Below the pieces are notes generated by a model. It ran no database searches. It was not told the origin of the DNA and saw only the letters and a list, made by a program, of their open reading frames with translations. Shown here one piece after another: positions 16,572-24,531 of a DNA stretch of 51,281 nt (the stretch's first letter is position 1; every line of letters begins with the position of its first letter). Made by a program: the position numbers and the translations under genes. Origin of the DNA: Theionarchaea archaeon (GTDB lineage Archaea; Methanobacteriota_B; Thermococci; Methanofastidiosales; SZ-28-30). Location: the NCBI GenBank assembly GCA_018992565.1, contig JACVGW010000006.1, forward strand, positions 1-51,281. Direction: 5' to 3'.

Positions 16572-17276
16572 ATGAAGGATACCGACAAGAAAACTGTCAC
16601 GTGCGGGATTTGCGGAGAACAAAAGGATCCGGATGAAGTCATTCCGGGGGATCTCGTTCGAGAGCCCTTAGTTGAAATCATCCAGAGGAAGTATCCAGAA
16701 TGGTCCCCCGCTCAATTCATATGTATAACTGACCTCAATCATTTCAGGTCAGAATATGTCAGGGAGATACTGGAAACTGAGAAAGGTGAACTCTCCTCAT
16801 TGGAGGAACAAGTGATGAATAGTCTCAAAGAACAGGAACTCATATCCAGGAACATCAATGTTGAGTTCGAGCAAAAACTGTCCTTTGGAGAACACCTTTC
16901 AGATGCTTTGGCTAAATTTGCCGGAAGCTGGCTTTTTATCATGATTTTCTCAAGTACACTCGTGGTATGGATTGTCATAAACAGCGTGATGCTCTTATCC
17001 AAGCCGTTTGATCCGTTCCCTTTCATTCTCCTCAACCTCATACTGTCATGTCTTGCTGCAGTACAGGCACCCGTTATCATGATGAGCCAGAATCGCCAGG
17101 AAGCAAAAGACCGTCTGCGTTCAGAACATGACTATGTGGTTAACCTCAAAGCTGAACTGGAAATAAGAAACCTTCACGAAAAGATAGACCATCTCCTGGC
17201 AAACCAATGGCAGAGGCTCCTGCAAATTCAGGAAATCCAGATGGAGTTGATGGAAGAACTGGCTCGCAAACACTGA
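16572..17276 (+). CDS. DUF1003 membrane protein
   Basis: Function unknown. The 234 residues have an N-terminal zinc-knuckle-like C-G-I-C-G-E pair near residues 10-13, then a long helical part. Two TM segments (about 118-140 and 148-170) are joined by the F-D-P-F-P-F-I-L-L-N-L signature of DUF1003, with the usual A-P-V-I-M-M-S-Q-N-R-Q after the second, and a C-terminal coiled coil follows. The ATG at 16572 has an AGGTGG SD 4 nt upstream; an ATG at 16542 is in frame but too close to the promoter. It converges on the AOR gene. Confidence 0.8.
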   Translation: MKDTDKKTVTCGICGEQKDPDEVIPGDLVREPLVEIIQRKYPEWSPAQFICITDLNHFRSEYVREILETEKGELSSLEEQVMNSLKEQELISRNINVEFEQKLSFGEHLSDALAKFAGSWLFIMIFSSTLVVWIVINSVMLLSKPFDPFPFILLNLILSCLAAVQAPVIMMSQNRQEAKDRLRSEHDYVVNLKAELEIRNLHEKIDHLLANQWQRLLQIQEIQMELMEELARKH

Positions 17277-17308
17277 TCACTAGCATTGCAGGATGCGAGA
17301 TAAAAGTG

Positions 17309-19147
17309 TCAACGAAATACTGAAAGTAATCCCAGCTCTTTCAGTTTTGCTTCTGAAGGAGCTCCCGTCCGTGAGTCCCACTCCCGGAATTCATAGTACT
17401 GCGCGAGCATCTTCCTCCAGTCAGGACACTTACCTGCTGATCCTCCTTCAGACACTGGATGCGTCAGTATACCGGGGAGAGTGTCCCAGTCTGCAGTGAG
17501 GCCCATCTTGATATTGAACAGCCTTTTCATTGTTAGAACGCGCTCTCCAATTGTTTTAATCTCCGGTATTCCAGTATCCCATCCGGTAGCCAGAGTGAGC
17601 AGGTTACCAATGGAAGATGGGGAAGGGTTGCAGAACATGCAGAGGATAACAGTGCTGTAAAAAGCCCGATAGTCCTGAAGACGCGCACAGGTATCAGTCA
17701 TTACACTGCTGTCATCATAATGATCTGGAACAGGGATATCCAGTTCTGGAAATGGCTGCCCTGTGGAAGTCATGTACATATCGCACGAGTTGTGACCAGG
17801 TCCTCTGGGGCCTGTAGCATATGCAATAGCCATCCCATACGTGGAGCGAATATCATGGTATGTCACTTCCATGCCATCCACAGTGGCAATCTCATCACGG
17901 GGAACACCGAAGTAGTCCCCAACGGCATTAGCACCTTCAGCAAGGATGTCCCCTATCCCTTCACGGTGGGCAATCCTGGAAATGAACTGCAGTGCCGGAT
18001 CAATATCCCCGAAGTGAGGGTTGATGCCATCAAGATCATCAGCATGGATGATTCCTTTTTCTGAAAGGTAATAAATAAGAGAAATAACTCCGCTGGAGGA
18101 GATAGTGTCAATTCCATAATCATTGCACAAATAATTTGCCCTGGCTATAGCTTCTAGATTGTTATTGAGAAGTTGAGACCCAAATCCTGCCACTGTCTCA
18201 TATTCCGGGCCTTCTACTTCCCCTGGGATTCTATGTTTCCCCTCTTTCACGCTGACAACCCGGCCGCATCCAATAGGACAGGCAAAACAGTGACGGGAAC
18301 GCACCAGGATGGATTCTTTCATTGTTGAACCAGAAATATCGTAGGCACCATCGAATTCCCCTCTTGTCCAGTATTTGACTGGAAGCTGTCCCCTGACGTT
18401 GTACATGTCAACACCACCTGAGGTTCCCAGTTCCCCCATCATCTGGGCAGTAAATATGCCCATGATCTCATTCCTGATAGTCTTTGCCAGCTGGTTATAA
18501 TGCTCGGGGTCAGCGAGGTCAATATCCTGTGATTTTCCCCTGACTACAACAGCCTTCAGGTTCTTCGAGCCCATAACAGCTCCCATTCCTGTCCTTCCTG
18601 CTGCCCGTTCCTCAGATCCAATGCTGGCATATTTCACCAGGTTTTCCCCTGCGGGGCCTATGCAGGCAACCCTTGCCAGATCATCTGGACTTTCCTTCTT
18701 CAGTGTGAAATGTGTTTCATAGATACCTTTGCCCCACAGGTGGGAGGCATCCTTCAAATCCTGTTCATCGTTGGTAATCCACAGGTACACAGGGCGCTCA
18801 GAAGCTCCTTTCACCAGGACACCATCAAATCCAGCAAATTTCAGCTCTGCTCCAAAGAAGCCGCCACAGTTGGATTCTCCCCAGATCCCGGTAAGAGGTG
18901 ATTTGGCGCAGACCACCCATCTGCCTGCTGTGGGAGCACGAGTCCCTGTCAGAGGCCCTGTCATAAAAAAGAGAGGATTCTCTGCTCCCAGAGGATTGGT
19001 GCACTCATCCACAAGGTCATAGAGGTACCGCACCGCATACCCCGCCCCACCCAGAAAAGCTCTGGCAATCTCTTCATCTAGTGGTTCTGTGCCAATGCTC
19101 TCTCGGAGCAGGTCCACCACAAGAATCGTGCCGCAAAATCCTTTCAT
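17309..19147 (-). CDS. Aldehyde:ferredoxin oxidoreductase family enzyme
   Basis: A tungstopterin and [4Fe-4S] enzyme of 612 residues, which oxidises aldehydes to acids with ferredoxin as acceptor (family knowledge). The N-terminal pterin-binding part shows G-P-L-T-G-T-R-A-P-T-A-G-R and G-E-S-N-C-G-G-F-F-G. The cluster motif is C-F-A-C-P-I-G-C. The pterin-side D-x-x-S-x-G and G-P-R-G-P-G-H segments and the closing Y-Y-x-x-R-x-W-D are present. The ATG at 19147 is set by AGGTGAT directly upstream. It follows the Fe-type alcohol dehydrogenase by 10 nt, so an alcohol-aldehyde-acid interconversion is likely. The preferred aldehyde cannot be read from sequence. Confidence 0.92.
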   Translation of the reverse strand: MKGFCGTILVVDLLRESIGTEPLDEEIARAFLGGAGYAVRYLYDLVDECTNPLGAENPLFFMTGPLTGTRAPTAGRWVVCAKSPLTGIWGESNCGGFFGAELKFAGFDGVLVKGASERPVYLWITNDEQDLKDASHLWGKGIYETHFTLKKESPDDLARVACIGPAGENLVKYASIGSEERAAGRTGMGAVMGSKNLKAVVVRGKSQDIDLADPEHYNQLAKTIRNEIMGIFTAQMMGELGTSGGVDMYNVRGQLPVKYWTRGEFDGAYDISGSTMKESILVRSRHCFACPIGCGRVVSVKEGKHRIPGEVEGPEYETVAGFGSQLLNNNLEAIARANYLCNDYGIDTISSSGVISLIYYLSEKGIIHADDLDGINPHFGDIDPALQFISRIAHREGIGDILAEGANAVGDYFGVPRDEIATVDGMEVTYHDIRSTYGMAIAYATGPRGPGHNSCDMYMTSTGQPFPELDIPVPDHYDDSSVMTDTCARLQDYRAFYSTVILCMFCNPSPSSIGNLLTLATGWDTGIPEIKTIGERVLTMKRLFNIKMGLTADWDTLPGILTHPVSEGGSAGKCPDWRKMLAQYYEFREWDSRTGAPSEAKLKELGLLSVFR

Positions 19148-19157
19148 CATATCACCT

Positions 19158-20351
19158 TCAGAAATCGACGTTCCTTCCAGAGTACATGTATTCAAAAAGC
19201 TTTCTGAATTCTGCAACTCCAATACTGCGGGGGGTCATTACAGTACTGGCTGATTCCATGCACAGAGTGATAAGGTGATCCATATTCTCATCCAGGTCTT
19301 CCTGAGAGATCCCCAAGGCCTGTAAGGAAGGAGGTAGTCCTGTCTCTTTCTGCAGCCATTTTACCTTTTCTACAAGCTTATCAGCAGCTTTGGTATCCTC
19401 ATCTGACCAGTGGGCAACTCCAACTGACTTTGCAGCCAAAGAAACCTTCTTAGTAGAACTACTGCTCTCAGGATCACGTATACAGTATTCCATGGCGTAG
19501 GGTAAGCACAACCCTACAGCAGTACCGTGAGGAATGTGAAAAACGGCACCCAGAGCATGAGCCATAGCATGTCCCAGTGTCACCTGTGCATTGCCAAATG
19601 CCAGCCCACCCATGCTGGCTGCATCATGCAACAGCTCTCGTGCTTTCATATTGTCCCCATGGTGCACAGCTTCAGGCAGATATTCAAGAATGAGGCGGAT
19701 AGCTTCGATAGCAAGCGCATCTGAAAATACGTTCTGCCAGGTGGATATCAAGCATTCCACACTGTGAGCCAGGGCATCGAACCCTGTTCCTGCTGTGAGC
19801 CCTGGAGGCATTCCTCTCGTGAATACAGGATCAACCAGGGCAAAGGTGGGAATGACTCCTTTGTTTCCCTGCTCAAGTTTCAGGTCCCTCCCTTCCTGGG
19901 TTCGGGTAATGACTACTGCCCAGGTCGTCTCAGCACCGGTCCCTGAAGTAGTGGGGATGGCGATCAACTGAGCTTTCTTTCCTGTATTCAGGTTCTGAAA
20001 GGGATGGATCTCATCCACACTGGTAAACTCTGGATGTTCATATAAGACCCAGACAGCTTTCGCAGTATCAAGAGATGAACCTCCTCCAATTCCTATGATG
20101 AGATCTGGGTTATACATCTTACACTGCTCAGCTGCTACATAAACTGTCTCCTCTCTGGGATCAGGTTCCACATCTGCAAAGACTTCCCAGGCCTTGCCAG
20201 AACCCGCCAGTTTTTCAGTAAGAATGTCCAGCAATCCCAGGCTCTTGATGCCCGGGTCTGTCACAATAAAGCATTTCTTCCCTTCAATGGTTTCCAGGTG
20301 ATCCAGGGCATCTTCCCCGAAAACCACGATCGGCGAGTAGAAGTACCACAT
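19158..20351 (-). CDS. Iron-containing (type III) alcohol dehydrogenase
   Basis: A 397-residue NAD(P)-dependent group III alcohol dehydrogenase. The nucleotide-binding G-G-G-S-S-L-D-T-A-K is near residue 96 and P-T-T-S-G-T-G-A-E near 137. The metal ligands lie in F-D-A-L-A-H-S-V-E and in H-A-M-A-H-A-L-G-A-V-F-H-I-P-H-G. The start ATG has an AGGAGG SD 7 nt upstream. It heads a two-gene operon with the AOR-family enzyme, which would handle the aldehyde. The direction in vivo could be reductive (fermentative alcohol formation) or oxidative. Confidence 0.92.
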   Translation of the reverse strand: MWYFYSPIVVFGEDALDHLETIEGKKCFIVTDPGIKSLGLLDILTEKLAGSGKAWEVFADVEPDPREETVYVAAEQCKMYNPDLIIGIGGGSSLDTAKAVWVLYEHPEFTSVDEIHPFQNLNTGKKAQLIAIPTTSGTGAETTWAVVITRTQEGRDLKLEQGNKGVIPTFALVDPVFTRGMPPGLTAGTGFDALAHSVECLISTWQNVFSDALAIEAIRLILEYLPEAVHHGDNMKARELLHDAASMGGLAFGNAQVTLGHAMAHALGAVFHIPHGTAVGLCLPYAMEYCIRDPESSSSTKKVSLAAKSVGVAHWSDEDTKAADKLVEKVKWLQKETGLPPSLQALGISQEDLDENMDHLITLCMESASTVMTPRSIGVAEFRKLFEYMYSGRNVDF

Positions 20352-20388
20352 GTTTGAACCTCCTGATACCCTGGATAATATCTGTCAG

Positions 20389-20398
20389 AATTTAAATG
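20389..20398 (-). promoter_or_regulatory. TATA box for the Fe-ADH/AOR operon
   Basis: Minus-strand CATTTAAATT, centred 43 nt before the ATG, so the leader is about 17 nt and contains the AGGAGG SD. Confidence 0.55.
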
Positions 20399-20633
20399 AT
20401 ACCCCTCATGACCTTTGTGACCCATGTTCCAGTTGTGTGCTCATTGTACAGATTGTGGATTTCGCATATAATATAGTCCAGAGCAGATGTGACTTTCATG
20501 GTAACATCAATACATTTTGTGCAGGGCTAATCTGGATTTCATGGTAGAAAATGTGACTATTTGGACAAGAAAGGGCATACCTGTTGTAGCACAGAAAACG
20601 TGCGAAAAGTTGCTTGAATAAAGAAAAACAGGA

Positions 20634-20644
20634 TTTATATATAA
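20634..20644 (+). promoter_or_regulatory. Strong TATA box upstream of the roadblock gene
   Basis: TTTATATATAA. It is centred 29 nt before the GTG of a small upstream frame (20668) and 118 nt before the roadblock ATG, so the mRNA has an unusually long leader for this window. The rest of the 20352-20756 gap holds nothing else I can name. Confidence 0.6.
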
Positions 20645-20667
20645 TGTAACTAGAGGCAAAGGGAGCT

Positions 20668-20751
20668 GTGACAGATACTGAATATTCTGACTCTGTCGAG
20701 GAGAGTCCTGCCACACCCGAATCACAACTGAACTGTAAAGGGAAAAGGTGA
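20668..20751 (+). CDS. Possible 27-residue leader peptide
   Basis: A GTG-started frame that begins where transcription from the TATA box at 20634 should start. It encodes an acidic, serine-rich peptide with a basic tail. Its TGA stop overlaps the SD (AAAGGTG) of the roadblock gene and lies 5 nt before that gene's ATG. The arrangement would suit translational coupling. There is no homology evidence. Confidence 0.25.
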   Translation: MTDTEYSDSVEESPATPESQLNCKGKR

Positions 20752-20756
20752 CAAGA

Positions 20757-21128
20757 ATGGCGAAAACAAAAATTGAAGCTCTTACTGACCTTTTAAAAGA
20801 ATTAGAAGCTACAACACCCGATATTGAAGCCTCTGCTGTCGTTTCTGTAGATGGGTTGATGATTGCATCTGCTCTTCCTCGAGATGTGGAGGAGGACAGG
20901 GTTGCTGCCATGTCTGCTGCCATGCTCTCACTGGGTGAAAGAACTGCCAAAGAACTGGCTCGAGGAGACTTGTCAGAGGTCTACGTCAAAGGGGAAAATG
21001 GATATGTAGTGCTCATGGCATCAGGTGAGAACGCAGTCCTGACTGCACTGGCACGAAAAGATGCCAAACTGGGGCTGGTCTTTCTGGACATGAAGAGAAC
21101 TGCAGAAGAAGTGGCCAACCTCGTGTAG
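20757..21128 (+). CDS. Roadblock/LC7-domain protein
   Basis: A 123-residue protein that is one roadblock/LC7 domain: a starting helix (L-T-D-L-L-K-E-L-E), the strand V-V-S-V-D-G-L-M-I-A-S, a central helix and the strand pair Y-V-V-L-M-A-S-G-E-N-A-V-L-T-A. In prokaryotes these proteins dimerise and often regulate small Ras-like GTPases (MglA type) or motility. No GTPase gene is adjacent, so the partner is unknown. The ATG at 20757 is 6 nt after AAAGGTG; the in-frame GTG at 20748 is part of that SD. Confidence 0.85.
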   Translation: MAKTKIEALTDLLKELEATTPDIEASAVVSVDGLMIASALPRDVEEDRVAAMSAAMLSLGERTAKELARGDLSEVYVKGENGYVVLMASGENAVLTALARKDAKLGLVFLDMKRTAEEVANLV

Positions 21129-21464
21129 ATTGAGAAGCCAGAATGAGATTTTCCCATCGAAATATGATCTCGTGACTGGAGAGCAGATAGACAACCTCAC
21201 TTTGGGAGCTTTTCTGGAAAGCTCGGAGAATCTATGATTGCTGGGTTGATGCATGGATCACTGGTATCTATGATGGAGAGGAAATTGAAGGGAGAGTCCA
21301 GGGATTCCCTGTTGATGCATTGAGAATATTGACAACAAGGAAGGCGATCTGAATCTCTCAAGAAATGTCGAAATATCTGGAATTGGGGCTGACAGAGCCC
21401 GATATCCCTGTGTCAGGACCGGGACGTGGAGAAAGATTTATATTTCTACGGGCTCACTACGCAC
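21129..21464 (+). other. Gap with coding-like remnant
   Basis: No intact gene. A frame of about 50 codons without any start codon (roughly 21195-21350) has coding-like composition. A second frame just before it (about 21160-21238) looks coding too, as if one short gene had been split by a frameshift. I could not identify a family. The promoter of the next gene lies at the end of the gap. Confidence 0.25.
21437..21445 (+). promoter_or_regulatory. TATA box 24 nt before the membrane-protein ATG
   Basis: TTTATATTT. Transcription should start at about 21465, exactly at the ATG, so the mRNA is probably leaderless. The frame is open upstream through this box, but that part cannot be transcribed from it. 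Confidence 0.6.
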
Positions 21465-22229
21465 ATGAACCTTTCGCAGGCTTTAACCAAAGCTTTTGAC
21501 ACAGTGAGTGAAACCCCATCCATGCTGATTCCCTCTGTCGTGCCATTTGTCATCAAGGTTGCCAGTTCACTGGCTGATTATCACCACACGTTTCAAACAG
21601 ATGTTGCGAGGTTTTTCAGTGAAGCGCCGGAAGCCATGGAACCAGAAGAAGCCTTCAGAATAATGGAACCTTTCTTTGACAGGATTGTACAGGATGTGAC
21701 ACTGATGGCTGCCGTAGACCTACTTGCATGGTTGGCGGGTGTGGTGGCTTTTTCAATGGTTATAGCCCTCACTGCAGCCCACATCCAGGGCAAGGAGATG
21801 AGCCTGTCCGGGGCCTTACACAGTACTTCTAGGAAGCTATTGGGCCTCATTGCGGCTTCTGCTGTTGTATGGGTACTCATCAGAATGGGATTTTGTGCAT
21901 TGTGCATTGGTGCTTTTTTGATCTGGGTTCTTCTGGCTCTGGTTCGTCAGGGTATCATAGTCGATGGACTTGGAATTGGAGAAAGCTTCTCCCAGAGTTA
22001 CAATCTCGCACGGGTCAATTTCTTCGACATTATGCTTGTGCTTTTGATGTTCTTCCTTGTAAAGCTCTTTCTTGGCTTCATTCCCTTTATTGGTGACGGG
22101 CTGGGCTACTTTGTGGATGTGTTTTCAGTGACTGTCCTGACTATTCTGTATTTTGATCGGAAGGAGTTGAAGCTGCCATCAGCGGGAGTATCACCATCGG
22201 GACAACCAACCCTGCCAGAAACCCCGTGA
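21465..22229 (+). CDS. Multi-pass membrane protein with a six-helix layout
   Basis: A 254-residue membrane protein without a recognised family. It starts with an amphipathic helix (M-N-L-S-Q-A-L-T-K-A-F), then has about five TM segments grouped near 15-35, 95-125, 138-180 and 195-235, and glycine-rich loops such as I-V-D-G-L-G-I-G-E-S-F. The layout resembles the membrane domains found in DUF975-like and glycerophosphodiester-phosphodiesterase-associated proteins, but this is only a shape resemblance. The start is set by the TATA box at 21437. The last 89 bp overlap, tail to tail, with the DUF2085 gene. Confidence 0.6.
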   Translation: MNLSQALTKAFDTVSETPSMLIPSVVPFVIKVASSLADYHHTFQTDVARFFSEAPEAMEPEEAFRIMEPFFDRIVQDVTLMAAVDLLAWLAGVVAFSMVIALTAAHIQGKEMSLSGALHSTSRKLLGLIAASAVVWVLIRMGFCALCIGAFLIWVLLALVRQGIIVDGLGIGESFSQSYNLARVNFFDIMLVLLMFFLVKLFLGFIPFIGDGLGYFVDVFSVTVLTILYFDRKELKLPSAGVSPSGQPTLPETP

Positions 22230-22608
22230 TGCATCGCAACAGGGTTGTACTCTCCCTCAATCCCAGGAACTGGGTCACTCCATCCAGTGCCATGGGCAAA
22301 AGCAGTGCGCCAAGTACTATCGCTGGAGGCATTGCAGGATTATGAATGTTACGTGTTCGCGGGTAGGCAGCAGTTCCCAGCAAGGCGCCCACGTACAGTG
22401 AAAAATCTCTGGCACAGACAGGAACCTGAGCTCCCCAAAAGAAGAGAGATCGTTCAGGGTTCTGGTGACATACAAAAGAGAAGCAGTAATAAAGAACCTC
22501 AGAACGTGCTTGATACCCTCTTGCTGACACGTATGGAGTGAGTACTATGAGGACTATCCATATAGATTCACCTGCAAGGAAGAGGAAGTACAAGGTCTTA
22601 AGTTGCAT
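22141..22608 (-). CDS. DUF2085 membrane protein
   Basis: A small membrane protein of 155 residues with about four TM segments. The DUF2085 signature C-H-Q-x-P-E-R-S-L-F-F-W-G-x-Q-x-P-V-C-A-R-D is present near residues 45-68, followed by Y-V-G-A-L-L-G. The two cysteines and the histidine may bind a metal or form a disulfide; the role of the family is unknown. The ATG at 22608 is preferred because a dyad with TATA character (22642-22658) lies upstream; an in-frame ATG at 22647 lies inside that dyad. Its 3' end overlaps the convergent membrane-protein gene by 89 bp. Confidence 0.75.
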   Translation of the reverse strand: MQLKTLYFLFLAGESIWIVLIVLTPYVSARGYQARSEVLYYCFSFVCHQNPERSLFFWGAQVPVCARDFSLYVGALLGTAAYPRTRNIHNPAMPPAIVLGALLLPMALDGVTQFLGLRESTTLLRCITGFLAGLVVPMVILPLMAASTPSDQNTE

Positions 22609-22641
22609 ATGTACGTCACTAGAAATACCTTCCAAAAAAAG

Positions 22642-22658
22642 GTTCATATGATATGAAC
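22642..22658. promoter_or_regulatory. Perfect dyad GTTCATAT-G-ATATGAAC
   Basis: Eight-bp arms around a single base, at the expected promoter position of the DUF2085 gene. It shares the core ATATGATA with the dyad at 27556-27577 that fronts the opine/mutase operon. It is a likely operator. Confidence 0.5.
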
Positions 22659-22798
22659 ATCCTGAGGTAGAACCCGTTCAGAAATCCAGATTGTCTATTC
22701 TTCACATGCATGGGAAGTTCCTGCTAAGCACCTGGACCCAAAAAGAGAGCAATAGATCCCTTTGAAGTAATATTCTAAACTGAAATCTGAAATCAAGG

Positions 22799-23749
22799 TC
22801 AGGAGCGTTCCATGGCATGGAGATATATTCTCTTGATCAAGGTTTCAAAGGTCAGCCCCTGTAGTCTGGCCATGGTGGGAAATGCACTGTAACCGATATA
22901 GAGTCCAGGAAGCGTGTTGATTTCAAGGACATACGGAACGTTATCCTGGAGCCGAATGTCGACGCGGGCGTAATCTCTGCAGTGGAGCGCTCTATATGCT
23001 TTCATTGCAGCTCGAACAACAATCTTCCTCTCATGAGGAGTCAGTTGGGCACGGAATGTATGTTCAGTGGTATACCCAATGCGCGCTTTTACTTCAAAGT
23101 CGTATACAGCAGTGTCAAGGTCCTTGAAATCAGTTTCCAGGATGGGAAGTACGTCCAGGGATTCATTTCCCATAATACCCACTGTGAGTTCTCTTCCCTC
23201 CACAAAAGGTTCAATCATGACTGTGCTGTGCTTTGGAATGGTCTCTTTGACTGCCTTCTTGAGCTGGGAATAAGAGTTTACTTTTCGCACACCTCGGCTT
23301 GAACCCCCATCTGTAGGTTTCACCACCATTGGGAAATCTATGCCATCCAGATCATTACGGGTTACCTGAATGGTATCCAAGATCTCAAAAGGAGGAGTTG
23401 GGACTTTATTTGCCATGAAGACTTCCTTTGATTTTGGCTTGTTCAATCCCACTGCATGCGTCAGTACCCCTGAGCCTGTATATGGTATTCCAAGTCGTTC
23501 CAGAATGGCAGGAATGTGTGCTTGCTTGCTCTCTCCATTTAATCCTGTGCTCAAATTGAACACAGCATCCATCTTTCTCAACGTGGGGAGCGTAAATCTG
23601 TCCTCATTCATGAGCACCGGCTCGCACATATCTTTTAGCGCTCTGTAAATCGACTGGAGTGTCTTTCCCTTCATTTCAGGGGTATCAGCATAGATTTTTT
23701 CTTCCAGTTGTTCCATGCAGGTCTGGCTGTACACAATTCCTACCTTCAC
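22799..23749 (-). CDS. D-Ala-D-Ala-ligase-like ATP-grasp ligase
   Basis: An ATP-grasp enzyme of 316 residues that joins a carboxylate (as acyl phosphate) to an amine. The Ddl-type motifs are clear: K-P-T-D-G-G-S-S-R-G-V near 144, V-E-G-R-E-L-T-V-G near 180, Y-D-F-E-V-K near 217, and the metal-site L-E-I-N-T-L-P-G-L near 280. Bacterial Ddl makes D-Ala-D-Ala for murein, which archaea lack, so the substrates here are probably other amino acids. It is the last gene of the regulator/opine-dehydrogenase/mutase/NadE-like operon. The GTG start overlaps the NadE-like stop (GTGA) and has a GAGGTG SD. PylC of pyrrolysine synthesis is a known archaeal ATP-grasp ligase in a comparable role. Confidence 0.85.
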   Translation of the reverse strand: MKVGIVYSQTCMEQLEEKIYADTPEMKGKTLQSIYRALKDMCEPVLMNEDRFTLPTLRKMDAVFNLSTGLNGESKQAHIPAILERLGIPYTGSGVLTHAVGLNKPKSKEVFMANKVPTPPFEILDTIQVTRNDLDGIDFPMVVKPTDGGSSRGVRKVNSYSQLKKAVKETIPKHSTVMIEPFVEGRELTVGIMGNESLDVLPILETDFKDLDTAVYDFEVKARIGYTTEHTFRAQLTPHERKIVVRAAMKAYRALHCRDYARVDIRLQDNVPYVLEINTLPGLYIGYSAFPTMARLQGLTFETLIKRIYLHAMERS

Positions 23750-24531
23750 CTGAACACCTCAGAGGGCAATTCTGGTACTGAAGGAGGAACTCTCTTGTAC
23801 GCAGTACTCTCTACTCTCTTGAGGACTTTCTTGATTACCTGTTCATCAATCCCCATGTCCACCAGATCTTCTGTGGAATGACCTCTCTCAATATGACATA
23901 AAATGATGTCGGCTTCAGAATAGCTGAATCCGAATTCTTCCTCATCTGTCTGACCGGCCCAGAAATCTGCAGTGGACTTCTTCTCTACAATACGTTCAGG
24001 GACTCCCAACTCTCGTCCCAGAATGACAATCTGAGTCTTGTATAACCCCGATATGGGATCTATGTCCCAGGCAGAGTCCCCGTGGTTGGTAAAATATCCC
24101 AGGAGGTCTTCAGATTTGTTGCTTGTTCCAAGAACCAGAGCCTTGTACTTGTCTGCATAGTAGTACAGAATGCTCATGCGCTCTCTTACCATCTTGCTTC
24201 CCAGTCGCCTCTTGTCAGTGTCATTGACCACTGCTTTAAAAGAGTCCACCATGGGAGAAATATCCACTTCGAGAAAGGATATTCCCAAATCCTCGATGAC
24301 GGCTTGTGCATCCTCCTTGTTCTGTTGAGACATTGTCCTGTAGGGCAAGAAGATGCCTATAACGTTCTCTCTTCCTAAGGCTTCAGTGGCCAAGTATGCG
24401 ACTACAGCAGAGTCGATTCCCCCTGAAATACCAATAACAGCTTTGTCAAAGGGAGACTTTTCCACTTCGTTCTGGACAAAATTAATCAAGTGTTCTTTCA
24501 GTAGTGTTGTATTAATATCCACAAATAACAT
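23746..24531 (-). CDS. NadE-like ATP pyrophosphatase, ammonia-dependent type
   Basis: A 261-residue enzyme of the NAD synthetase family, which activates a carboxylate as an adenylate and amidates it. The P-loop S-G-G-I-D-S is at 36-41, L-G-T-S-N-K-S-E near 137, and W-A-G-Q-T-D-E-E-E-F-G near 193. Some family positions differ: G-S-K-M-V-R replaces the usual G-N-x-x-A-R, N-H-G-D-S-A-W-D replaces the Y-G-D-G stretch, and S-T-A replaces P-S-A. It may be the cell's NAD synthetase, or a paralogue amidating another acid in this operon. The start may be GTG 24522, 9 nt from GGAGG; the ATG at 24531 adjoins that SD. It overlaps both neighbours. Confidence 0.82.
   Translation of the reverse strand: MLFVDINTTLLKEHLINFVQNEVEKSPFDKAVIGISGGIDSAVVAYLATEALGRENVIGIFLPYRTMSQQNKEDAQAVIEDLGISFLEVDISPMVDSFKAVVNDTDKRRLGSKMVRERMSILYYYADKYKALVLGTSNKSEDLLGYFTNHGDSAWDIDPISGLYKTQIVILGRELGVPERIVEKKSTADFWAGQTDEEEFGFSYSEADIILCHIERGHSTEDLVDMGIDEQVIKKVLKRVESTAYKRVPPSVPELPSEVFR

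Noticed and set aside
22245-22541. Plus-strand frames opposite the DUF2085 gene
   Set aside because: Antisense shadows of a gene with a clear family signature; no promoter or SD.
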